A stretch of 11,677 nt of DNA from Baffinella frigidus (Eukaryota; Cryptophyceae; Cryptomonadales; Baffinellaceae). This document shows positions 1-6,387 of the stretch, piece after piece (within the stretch, counting starts at the first letter, position 1; every line of letters begins with the position of its first letter). Position numbers and translations under genes: made by a program. The stretch lies in assembly GCA_026770585.1 (NCBI GenBank), contig MU646514.1, positions 150,910-162,586 of the forward strand, written 5' to 3'. The notes beneath the pieces are model-generated. The model was not told the DNA's origin. It saw only the letters and a list, made by a program, of their open reading frames with translations, and ran no database searches.

Positions 1-207
1 CCCCCCGAGGAACTGTACAGGAACCAGGGTTTGGGTTTCAGGGTTTCACCAGGGTTTGGGTTTCAGGCCCCCCGGGTTTGGGTTTCAGGCCCCCCCAACG
101 CGGGGGGGCGGTGGGGTGCTTGGAAGAGGAGGGGCGGACAGGCCCGCCTCGGTTGGAGGAGGGGGGGCGAGAGGGAGAGAGGGAGCGAAAGAGAGGATGG
201 GGCAGAC
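1..207 (-). other. S1 gene intron 4 (incomplete), with telomere-like sense CCCAAAC repeats
   Basis: Starting from the donor at 207, the sense strand is pyrimidine-rich (CCTCTCTT-type runs complementary to 150-200). At about 22-95 it becomes a degenerate CCCAAACCTGAAA repeat, seen on the plus strand as GGGTTTGGGTTTCAGG. No acceptor or exon can be placed before the window edge. Confidence 0.55.
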
Positions 208-267
208 CTGCACGGTGTCGCCGACCTTGATGACCGTCGAGATGTCCGAGACGAACTCATCAGCGAT
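208..267 (-). CDS. S1 gene exon 4: last part of the S1 domain visible here
   Basis: The acceptor is GTCTGCAG|ATCGCT and the donor is CAG|GTCTGC, phase 0. It encodes IADEFVSDISTVIKVGDTVQ, matching the usual S1 end in which a helix/loop leads to a strand KVGDxVxVKV. The last strand must come from the next exon, beyond position 1. Confidence 0.85.
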
Positions 268-1443
268 CTGCAGACACGAGGCGGGGGTTAGTGTTCGCAT
301 TGTAGGGATCCTGTTCTTTCTCTGCAAGACTCGAGGCAGGTCCGCGTGATTTTCAATGTCCGAGACGAACCCGTCAGCGATCTGCACGGGCAAGTGCGGC
401 AGAGGATGGGGGGGGGGGCACCTGGGAGACGTGGACGAGGCCGTCGGTGGTCGCGCCGATGTCGACGAACGCGCCGTACGGCATGATGTTGATCACCTGC
501 GCACACAGTGTCAGCCACACATCGTCGGCACACAGCGACGGTGGGTGCATGCACGGGCCTGGTCAGCGCTGGTGACTTGTCGTCCTGCGGGTAGGTTCTG
601 TGGGTAGGTAGGTAGGGTATGATGGTGATCACCTTGCCCTCCACGGTGCTCCCGAGCGTGTACTCGGACAGCGGCTTCTTGTTCTTCTTGTCACCGCGGG
701 GGGCGCCGGTCCGGGCGCCGCCGGCAGCGGCGGGCTTGCTCTTCGCGATGCTGGTCTTCTTCAGCGCGATCTCCTCCGAGGTGGACTCCTCCGCGACCAC
801 GGCGGCGGCAGTGGGCGCCTCAGCGGCCGCAGCCTCGTCCGCCTGCATGCGGAGCCCGAGGGGGGCGCGGGCCACGCGCGGCGCCGCGATGTGCTGGCAT
901 GTCGCCGAGCGGAGGCTGGTGCTCCGAAGCGAGACCTGTTTCAACGGTGCCCGTCAGTCCGCTGACTCCACTCCACCCAAGAGCTGAGCATCTGTGTGGT
1001 GAGCTGCTGGGGCCAGAAGACGGGTCCAAACTATCCCAGAATCCAGCCTGCATTTTGTGTGGTGTGCTGCTGGGGTCAGCAGACGCGCGGCCGGCGGTTC
1101 CCGATGCGGCCCCGGTACAAAACCGAAACTCTGCGTCGCTCGGCCTCTCGAGGCCGTTCGCAGGGCACGCGGACCCGCACAGACCGCCAACCCCTGGGGA
1201 ATCCAAGGTACGCCATCGGCGCGCCAGATCCGCGTGGAATGTGGGCGATCCGGCATGCCATGCGTTCCCCCACCGGCCGCGTTACATGTGCAGGCCTGGC
1301 TGAAGGCAGCGAGGCCCGCCGCCCGCCACGGCGAGGGAGGATTCGAAGCGCACCTGGCCGAGGGACGCCGGGGAGAACGCCAGAGCGAGCGCCGGGAGCG
1401 AGGCCGCCGCGACGACCGCGAGCTGCGAGAAGCTGGGAGCCAT
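208..1443 (-). CDS. Plastid-targeted S1-domain protein, 5' part (exons 1-4)
   Basis: Four exons join without phase change: 1443-1354, 935-633, 496-422 and 267-208 (30, 101, 25 and 20 codons). The product starts with a hydrophobic signal peptide ending in ALALAFSPASLGQ. An S/T/R-rich transit-like stretch follows (VSLRSTSLRSATCQHIAAPR), then an Ala/Glu-rich linker and a basic KPAAAGGARTGAPRGDKKNKK segment. From about residue 123 an S1 (OB-fold) RNA-binding domain runs: LGSTVEGK, VINIMPYGAFVDIGATTDG, LVHVSQ, IADEFVSDI, VIKVGDTVQ. The YGAFVDIG and DGLVHVSQ signatures are diagnostic. Known family members of this kind are plastid ribosomal protein S1, PSRP-7 and the S1 part of plastid EF-Ts precursors. 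Which of these it is cannot be decided, because the 3' exons lie off the left edge. The ALA|F cleavage motif is typical of complex red-lineage plastids, so action in the plastid stroma on translation is inferred. Confidence 0.85.
354..383 (-). pseudogene. Echo of S1 exon 4 (5' end) inside intron 3
   Basis: On the minus strand, CAG|ATCGCTGACGGGTTCG and the following 12 bases repeat the first 27 nt of exon 4 with few changes, including its CAG acceptor. The copy reads IADGFVSDI against IADEFVSDI and then diverges. It lies 114 nt upstream of the true acceptor, which is a multiple of three, and the frame between them is open. Confidence 0.8.
422..496 (-). CDS. S1 gene exon 3: core of the S1 domain
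   Basis: The acceptor is GCGCAG|GTGATC and the donor is CAG|GTGCCC, phase 0 at both ends. The 25 residues VINIMPYGAFVDIGATTDG + LVHVSQ are the central beta-strands of an S1 fold, including the conserved YGAFVDIG turn. The exon ends exactly where the flanking strand (IADEF...) continues in exon 4. Confidence 0.88.
612..632 (-). repeat. Echo of the S1 exon 3 start at the 5' end of intron 2
   Basis: The first 21 nt of intron 2 (GTGATCACCATCATACC...) match the first 21 nt of exon 3 (GTGATCAACATCATGCC...) at 18 positions. The intron is therefore bounded by an imperfect direct repeat that starts with its own GT donor. That is the arrangement expected when a duplication containing AG|GT creates an intron. 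Confidence 0.75.
633..935 (-). CDS. S1 gene exon 2: transit-peptide region, linker and start of S1 domain
   Basis: The acceptor is GAAACAG|GTCTCG and the donor is AAG|GTGATC, phase 0 at both ends. It encodes 101 residues: a basic, Ser/Thr-rich transit-like start, an Ala/Glu/Thr-rich low-complexity linker, a Lys-rich segment, and PLSEYTLGSTVEGK, the first strand of the S1 domain. Reading past the donor gives KVITIIPY, which mimics the true continuation KVINIMPY, but then shifts frame and loses the S1 sequence. Confidence 0.8.
993..1085. repeat. Pair of about 30-bp direct repeats in S1 intron 1
   Basis: TGTGTGGTGAGCTGCTGGGG plus about 10 nt (993-1021) recurs as TGTGTGGTGTGCTGCTGGGG (1056-1085), 63 bp apart, with three or four differences. 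The rest of the intron (936-1353) shows no gene or clear element. Function unknown. Confidence 0.6.
1354..1443 (-). CDS. S1 gene exon 1: signal peptide with ALA|F motif
   Basis: It encodes MAPSFSQLAVVAAASLPAL followed by ALAFSPASLGQ. The hydrophobic core and the Phe after ALA match an ER signal peptide plus the plastid-import Phe at the transit-peptide start. The donor is CAG|GTGCGC, phase 0. No in-frame stop lies between this ATG and an upstream in-frame ATG at 1531-1533. The later start is preferred because it puts the hydrophobic core at the very N-terminus. Confidence 0.85.
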
Positions 1444-1503
1444 GGTCACACACGATACAGCGGCCTCCACTCGAGCACAAGTTGACTGATACTGCCCGGG
1501 GGG

Positions 1504-1519
1504 AAATATACGTATATGA
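1504..1519 (-). promoter_or_regulatory. Possible TATA-like palindrome upstream of the S1 gene
   Basis: The palindrome ATATACGTATAT (about 1506-1517) lies some 60-75 nt upstream of the ATG at 1443 in an otherwise GC-rich stretch. Position and composition suit a core promoter. There is no transcript start evidence, and the site would instead be coding if translation began at 1533. Confidence 0.3.
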
Positions 1520-1766
1520 GGCAAGTTTGTCAAGCACCAAGAAATTCACTGAGTGTTGAATAAACCTCGCTTTTCCCGTTGAGTTTCTTTCAGTTCTCCC
1601 CAACAACTCATGGTCCGTAGGGGTTCCAACATCCTGTGGGGAGAACCCCCAGATCCCCCGGACCCACCCCCTTTTTGGGAAATAGAGGGCTGGCAACTCA
1701 CCCTCCGAAAACGCCAAGGAACAGCGAAACAGAAAGGGGAGGTTTGCCATTCAGGGGCAGACACAT

Positions 1767-1837
1767 TTAGGTCCTTGAGGCTCTTCGAGCTCCCAACGTA
1801 GGCGGACACTGGAACTTGTTCTGCAGAATGGCTATGC
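1767..1837 (+). repeat. Dispersed repeat R1, copy a
   Basis: It begins with TTAGGTCCTTGAGG and continues through CTTCGAGCTCCCAACGTAGG, CGGACACTGGAACTTG and TTCTGCAGAATGG. The same order of motifs recurs at five other places in the intergenic region, in both orientations. No coding sense or terminal repeat is evident. Confidence 0.75.
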
Positions 1838-1965
1838 ATCCCCTAGGATCACATAAAGCCACCTGGTGCAGAGGACCATGGCAGAAACCGGCTAAAGGGT
1901 AGTCCTCACCAAAGCCCCCAACCCCATTTTGTTTTCAGAGAGGGTGGCAAGCCACACTTGGCGTA

Positions 1966-2068
1966 TCCCTTAAGTGGCCAGTAGGCTCATACGCCCTACC
2001 GTAGGGCCCTAGGACCTGCCTAGGACCTCTTGGCAGTCAAATTTGACTTCCACTGGCCACTTAAGGGA
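1966..2068. mobile_element. MITE family A, copy 1 (103 bp, TA-flanked)
   Basis: The terminal inverted repeats TCCCTTAAGTGGCCAGT / ACTGGCCACTTAAGGGA are almost perfect and the element is flanked by TA on both sides (1964-1965, 2069-2070). The interior carries the palindrome CCTACCGTAGGGCCCTAGG. TA flanks suggest Tc1/mariner-type mobilisation. It has no coding capacity. Confidence 0.8.
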
Positions 2069-2190
2069 TACCCAAATATTCGAACGACTTCAGCGTAATC
2101 CGAGGACCACGGTAAGCCTCCGACGGCGAATTCCTACAATTTGTGCCTGTGATGGCGATCCACGCATTTTCGGTCTTTTAGTTGGATGTT

Positions 2191-2345
2191 TTAGGTCCTT
2201 GAGGTCCTTTCGGTTCTTCGAGCTCCCAACATAGGCGGACACCGGAACTTGTTCTGCAGAAAAGCCATGCTTCCTTTCGGATCCTTTAGGTTTGTTGGGT
2301 TTTGAGTACTCCCAACATAGGCGGACACGCCACGACCTTCCGTGG
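2191..2345 (+). repeat. Dispersed repeat R1, copy b with a second partial unit
   Basis: TTAGGTCCTTGAGGTCCTTT, CTTCGAGCTCCCAACATAGG, CGGACACCGGAACTTG, TTCTGCAGAAAAGCCATGC and TTCCTTTCGGATCC follow copy a. A second partial unit with CTCCCAACATAGGCGGACAC starts about 70 bp later. This copy is the best match to the inverted copies near 3.9 and 4.45 kb. Confidence 0.75.
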
Positions 2346-2457
2346 AAAAAATCTGCAGGATGGACCTAGGATGGATCTGCTTTGTTTCACGCATCAAGCC
2401 CTCCGATGCAGAGGATCGCGGAGGGGGGGGGGGCAAGATCTTTCGTAATTGTGTTCT

Positions 2458-2509
2458 TACATTTCAGGCCGTGTTCAGGAAACGTATTTTTCAAAGTGCG
2501 GGAAATGTA
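2458..2509. repeat. Short inverted-repeat hairpin 1 (TACATTTC / GAAATGTA)
   Basis: TACATTTC (2458-2465) and GAAATGTA (2502-2509) face each other, followed and preceded by GGCCGTG and GTGCGG. Two related hairpins near 4.8 and 5.56 kb have GACATTTC / GAAATGTC, so the terminal pair has changed on both arms. Confidence 0.6.
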
Positions 2510-2951
2510 AAGGATCACAAACGTCCTAGGTTGGGGGCTTAGGGCTGAAGGCTCAGGGCTTAGGGCTTAGGGTTTAGGGTTTAGGGTTTAGGGGTTATGT
2601 TTAGGGTTTAGGTTTTAGGTTTTAGGGTTTAGGGTTTAGGGTTTAGGGTTTAGGGTTTAGGGTTTAGGGTTTAGAAATCAGGAATTAGGGGTTAGGATTT
2701 GCAGTTTACGGTTGAGGTTTACGGTTGAGGTATGTGCATTTAGGGTTTAGGGTTTAGGGTTTTAAGGTTTAGGGTTTGGGTTTTGGGGTTTAGGGTTCAG
2801 GGTCTAGGGTTTAGGGTTTAGGGTTTAGGGTTTAGGGTTTAGGGTTTAGGGTTTAGGGTTTAGGGTTTAGGGTTTAAAGCCTAGCGTTCAGAGTTTAGGG
2901 TTTAGGATTGATGGTTAAGGGTTTAGGTTTTAGGGTTTAGGGTTGAGGGTA

Positions 2952-3052
2952 CCCCTTCAGTGGCCATGCCGTCAAAATTGACCAGCAATAGGTCCTAGGC
3001 AGATCCTAGGGCCCTACGGTAGGGCGTATGAGCCTACTCGTCACTGAAGGGA
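2952..3052. mobile_element. MITE family A, copy 2, inserted in the telomere-like array
   Basis: The reverse complement matches copy 1 along its whole length, including GTAGGCTCATACGCCCTACC and TAGGGCCCTAGGA. The ends CCCCTTCAGTGGC / GTCACTGAAGGGA are flanked by TA (2950-2951, 3053-3054). Array sequence continues on both sides, so the insertion postdates the array. Confidence 0.8.
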
Positions 3053-3241
3053 TAGGGTTGAGGGTGTAGAGTGTAGTGTTGAGGGTTGAGGGTTGAGGGT
3101 TGAGGGTTCAGGATTTAGGAATTAGGAATTAGGAATGAGGATTTACAGTTTATGGTTGAGGTTTGCGGTTGAGGTTTTAGGGTTTAGAATTTAGTGTTGA
3201 GGGGTTTAAGGTTCAGGGTTTAGGGTCTAGGGTTTGGGGTC

Positions 3242-3396
3242 TGTGAGGACCGGGTCCGGGATGGGCCCGCCTCAGGGGAAAAGGGCTCCAAGGGTGAGTC
3301 CTATATCGGGGGAAATCCCTATAAGTATTGTAATCCTCGCTCTGGAGTAAAGGCATCACAGAACTGAACTTGCTGTACGCGGTGCCGCCTCTCAAA
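3242..3396. mobile_element. 155-bp insert in the TTTAGGG array, possibly a short solo LTR
   Basis: A non-repeat segment starts TGTGAGGACC and ends CCTCTCAAA. It is bracketed by GGGTC (3237-3241, 3397-3401). It contains CCTATAAGTA and a GAGTAAAGG box, reminiscent of an LTR promoter and poly(A) region. GGGTC also occurs by chance in this array, so the target duplication is only suggestive. A SINE or other insert is possible. Confidence 0.35.
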
Positions 3397-3630
3397 GGGT
3401 CTAGGGTTTAAAGTTTAGGGTTTAAGGTTTAAGGTTTAAGGTGTAGGGTTTAGGGTTCAGGGTTTGAAGTTTAGTTTTCAGTTTTTAGGGTTGAGCGTTG
3501 AGGGTTTAGGGGTTAGGGGATAGAAGATAGGGGATAGGGGATAGGGGATAGGGGTTTGGGTTTAGGGTTTAGGGTTTAGGGTTTAGGGTTCAGGGTTCAG
3601 GGTTCAGGGTTCAGGGTTTAGAGTTTCTGG

Positions 3631-3795
3631 TTAGCTAAGGGTCGCCGGGGTCAACGCCAGAGCGAGGGCGGGGATCGAGGCCGCCGCGACGGACAAGAGC
3701 TGCGAGAAGCCGGGTCTGGGGATATTTCCCCTAGTAGAGATAGCCGGAGCGACTTTACACAAGTCACGTCCACTTATCTGCAGACTGGGAGCCAT
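3631..3795 (-). pseudogene. Decayed duplicate of the S1 signal-peptide exon
   Basis: It begins ATGGCTCCCAG like exon 1, has a 75-nt in-frame insert after MAPS (3709-3783), then continues FSQLLSVAAASIPALALAL, TPATLS and a stop. The parent reads FSQLAVVAAASLPALALAF. The key Phe of ALA|F is replaced by Leu, the GT donor is lost and a TAA follows. Similarity also extends upstream of the ATG (GCGGCCTCCA). It lies about 2.3 kb upstream of its parent in the same orientation and is judged non-functional. Confidence 0.8.
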
Positions 3796-3876
3796 GGTTC
3801 CGTATGACGAGCGGCCTCCATTTGTTTTTCTCAGCTGGTTTCTGCCGCCATTTTTCTGCACCGGGGTTCCTGATGT

Positions 3877-3963
3877 GATCCGAAAGGAAGCATGGCCTTT
3901 CTGCAGGATACGTTTCGGTGTACACCTATGTTGGGAGCTCGAAGAACCTGAAGGAACTAAAGG
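3877..3963 (-). repeat. Dispersed repeat R1, copy c (inverted)
   Basis: GATCCGAAAGGAAGCATGGC, CTTTCTGCAGGATACG, CACCTATGTTGGGAGCTCG and AAGAACCTGAAGGAAC are the reverse complement of copy b, with moderate divergence. Confidence 0.75.
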
Positions 3964-4446
3964 CTCGAGTCGAAGTTAATTATTTTTTAGTGTTGGAGCC
4001 ATTTTATCCAGGATTTGACTTGGTGCTCTACAGAAACACTTAGGGGCTTGAAATGATCCCCGGGTTAAAAAAGTGGGCAACGGTCCAGAAACGTATCCTC
4101 CCCGGATTTCCGGAGATCACTGCGAGCCCGTTACCTTGAGTGGAATTGCATTTTTTACCAGCAACGTTCAGATGGACCGTTTCCCGAAGGAACCGGGGGC
4201 TTGCTAAGTGGCGGTCCCATTTCACTTTTCTCGACGGTTCTGGAATCTTCAGAATGCCCTCTTCACATCCAGTAGAACCGTGTCCAACGGAGCACATGAA
4301 CATGCTCAATAGACGCCTTGTCCGTGGAAGGTTGACTGCATTGTTTGAGTATGTTTCCGGGACTCTGATGCCACAAGTTCTTTAAGTGGGTTTGAAAAGG
4401 GCATCCACTCGAGAATGCATTTCTCTTGAAACGCGGTTCTTGCTGT
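3964..4446. other. Unannotated AT/GC-mixed spacer
   Basis: I see no gene, tandem array or clear inverted repeat here. The open frames on both strands have no recognisable family features. Confidence 0.5.
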
Positions 4447-4532
4447 GATCCGAAAGGAAGCATGGCCTTTCTACAGAACAAGTTCCGGTGTCCGCCTATG
4501 TTGGGAGCTCGAAGAACCTAAAGGACCTAAAA
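4447..4532 (-). repeat. Dispersed repeat R1, copy d (inverted)
   Basis: It opens with GATCCGAAAGGAAGCATGGC as copy c does, then CTTTCTACAGAACAAG, TTCCGGTGTCCGCCTATG and TTGGGAGCTCGAAGAACC. It is close to copy c and to the reverse complement of copy b. Confidence 0.78.
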
Positions 4533-4985
4533 AGATGTTGGTTCTTGTTTTTTTCATGGAAGTGGGTACCAAGTGGCGATGGTATTGCCGACCTGGGTCA
4601 CTTATTGACACTTGTTGACTTTATTCGAAAGTGAAATGCACGGTGCAAGAATTGAGGCGAGATTAGGAAGACATCTGGGAACTGCACCAATGTTTTCCTA
4701 CTCAAGAAACTGCCACTACGTCAGGAGCCAATCCCAGAAAGGGTCGCGCCCACCGCAGGACCGGGCTCCATTCCTACGGTGGGACGGCCTGAAATGTCAA
4801 AAATGCTGCGTGGACATTTCGTGCCCCTTGTGAATTCCAGTGGGCGGGAAATGTCGAGGGCTGGACCTGTAGGATTGATTCAATCCCGCCAACGTAGCCG
4901 GACACCTCGCCGATCTGTGGAGGGACTCGGCATAACCGTCTAGGGGGTGATCCACAGGGGCATGCGAGTTAATCCTAGAACATGA
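4533..4985. other. Spacer with one hairpin and a weak R1 trace
   Basis: No gene is supported. The only recognisable content is the hairpin at 4813-4855 and CCAACGTAGCCGGACACC near 4889, a diverged fragment of repeat R1. Confidence 0.45.
4813..4855. repeat. Short inverted-repeat hairpin 2 (GACATTTC / GAAATGTC)
   Basis: GACATTTC (4813-4820) is followed by GTGCCCC, and GGGCGG precedes GAAATGTC (4848-4855), so the arms extend beyond the 8-nt core. GAGGGCTGGACC follows, resembling GAGGGCCCC after hairpin 3. Confidence 0.6.
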
Positions 4986-5300
4986 GGTCCTTTAGGTCCT
5001 TTAGGTTTTAATTTCGCCCAACATAGCCCAACGACACGCCGTTCCGTAGAAGGGATCTGCAGAGAAAGCATCTTTGCTTTCGGATCGCGTTTAGCTCTCC
5101 AGTGCAGAGGCTCGTGAAGAGGGGATACAGGGTGGTTCTCTTGTCCTTTAGGTCCTTTAGGTTTTAAATGCTCCCAACATATGCCAACGACACGCCCTTC
5201 CGTAGAAAGGACTGCAGAGAAAGCATTTTTGCTTTCGGATCGCGTTTAGCTCTCCAGTGCAGAGGCTCGTGAAGAGGGGATACAGGGCGGTTCTCTTGGG
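4986..5300 (+). repeat. Tandem duplication of an about 157-bp R1-related unit
   Basis: The two units (about 4986-5142 and 5143-5300) each start GTCCTTTAGGTCCTTTAGG. Each contains CCCAACATA, CCAACGACACGCC, TTCCGTAGAA, CTGCAGAGAAAGCAT and CTTTCGGATCGCGTTTAGC, and ends CTCGTGAAGAGGGGATACAG. They are about 90% identical, implying recent duplication of one dispersed-repeat copy. Confidence 0.85.
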
Positions 5301-5719
5301 GTGCTTTGAGTTAGACCAAGAAGATACATTCTCGCCGCACACACCCCGAACCCAAGTCAGCTTCCTTTGAGGCTCATGGTATCCCATGGCTGAAGTATAA
5401 GAGTTTCAGGCACGGATACCCCACAAGGTGAGAGGGATTGTGTGGGGGGGTATGAGATGAGATCAGCCAGACACCAGAGGTGAAATGAGAGAAATGTGGC
5501 AGGAATCCTTTAGGTCCTTTAGGGTTTACTCCTTTATTGGGGTATTTTTGACATTTCAAGCCCGTGTGCGGGAAATGTCGTGTTTCAAATGTCGAGGGCC
5601 CCAAATGTCAAACTAACCGCCGTTCGAAAGAGCGCCGTGGAAGGCACGCAAGAACGCACAGAGGGAGCGGCTCAGGCGCAGTAGGCGGGCGGAAGAGCGA
5701 GCGGAGAGAATAGGCCACG
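5301..5719. other. Putative CFAP44 upstream region
   Basis: This stretch precedes the CFAP44 start codon. It contains a further GGTCCTTTAGGTCCTTTAGG (about 5512) and a cluster of AAATGTC motifs (5550-5610). No TATA box is evident. The last 100 bp are purine/GC-rich, as in many 5' leaders here. Confidence 0.45.
5550..5579. promoter_or_regulatory. Hairpin 3 and clustered AAATGTC motifs upstream of CFAP44
   Basis: GACATTTC (5550-5557) and GAAATGTC (5572-5579) are separated by AAGCCCGTGTGCGG. Two more AAATGTC words follow at about 5588 and 5604. The cluster ends about 110 bp before the CFAP44 ATG. A regulatory role is inferred only from position and repetition. Confidence 0.4.
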
Positions 5720-6387
5720 ATGTCTGAGGAGGACACCTCGCAGGGCGCGACGGAGGTGCCGCCTGAGGAGGCCCCTCCTGCGGAGGAGGAGGCTGCTGCC
5801 CCCGCAGAGGGCGAGGCGGCCGCGCCGGCGGAAGGGGAGGCGGCGGCTGGTGGCGAGCAGGAGGCTGTACCGGCGGAGGAGGCCGTGGCGGCAGATCCGC
5901 CGCCAGAGGAGGCGCCCCCGGCCGCGGAGGCAGCGGTGGAGGAGGCCCCCGCCGCCGAGGCTCCCGCTGCGGGCGAGGGCGAGGCCCCCGTTGCGGAGGA
6001 TGTCGCTGTGGAGGGCGAAGCCGCTGCGGAGGCTGTCGCTGTGGAGGGCGACGCCGCGGCGGCTGAGACACCCGCTCCGGAGAGCGAAACCGCTGGAGAT
6101 CCCGCTACCACTGATGCCGATGCCGCGCCTGTCGCTGTTGAAGGCGATGCCGCTGTCGCAGCGGCGGCTGAGGCGCCCGCCGCGGATACCGCGGCGGCAG
6201 CGGCACCGGCGGCGGGTGCGGCGGCGGCAGCGGCGGTGGTGGTGCGGGACTACGACGCGGGGAAGCTGCGGGAGAAGCGGACGAACACGACCAAGGGGTT
6301 CATCCCGCCGGGGAGCATCGCCCTGGAGCACTCGTTCGGCTTCGAGACGCAGAAGCGCAACAATTTGCTGCGCGTCGGGGAGAAGAC
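5720..6387 (+). CDS. CFAP44: CFAP44 exon 1: acidic Ala/Glu tail and start of conserved region
   Basis: The start ATG follows an in-frame stop three codons earlier. About 170 residues are repetitive (EEAPPAEEEAAAPAEGEAAA, then VAVEGDAAAAE-type repeats), nearly lacking aromatic residues. Then comes VVVRDYDAGKLREKRTNTTK and FIPPGSIALEHSFGFETQKR. The donor AC|GTACACCC leaves phase 2, and the codon is completed to Thr by the G that opens exon 2. Confidence 0.9.

Larger units (their letters stand above)
2528..3640 (+). repeat. Degenerate interstitial telomere-like (TTTAGGG)n array
   Basis: Long runs of exact TTTAGGG (for example 2620-2670 and 2810-2875) alternate with variants such as TTGAGGG, TTCAGGG, TTAAGGT and GGGGATA. 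The array is interrupted by a MITE (2952-3052) and a 155-bp insert (3242-3396). It is G-rich on the plus strand throughout. The degeneracy and internal position argue for an old interstitial block rather than a live chromosome end. Confidence 0.9.
1444..5719. other. Divergent intergenic region with no supported protein gene
   Basis: The open frames here are short and low-complexity, or lie across repeats. None shows a recognisable domain or splice-joined continuation. The recognisable content is repetitive and is listed separately: dispersed repeats, MITEs, a TTTAGGG array, an LTR-like insert, hairpins and an exon echo. I see no rRNA or tRNA. Confidence 0.65.

Noticed and set aside
1594-1645. 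Small inverted repeat TTCTCCCCA / TGGGGAGAA upstream of the S1 gene.
   Set aside because: Nine-base arms over 50 bp in a C/G-rich stretch can arise by chance. No flanking duplication and no second copy were seen.
899-1750. Several overlapping open frames on both strands over S1 exons 1-2 and intron 1.
   Set aside because: Their length reflects high GC content. Only the minus-strand frame with splice-consistent S1 and signal-peptide sequence matches a known family.
2528-3640. The array as a true chromosome end.
   Set aside because: The repeats are degenerate, hold nested insertions, and unique DNA and a gene continue on both sides.
5608-6331. Long open frames on the minus strand opposite CFAP44 exon 1 (Ala/Ser- or Arg-rich).
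   Set aside because: They are antisense shadows of the GC-rich Ala/Glu repeat in exon 1. They show no domain and no splice-joined continuation.
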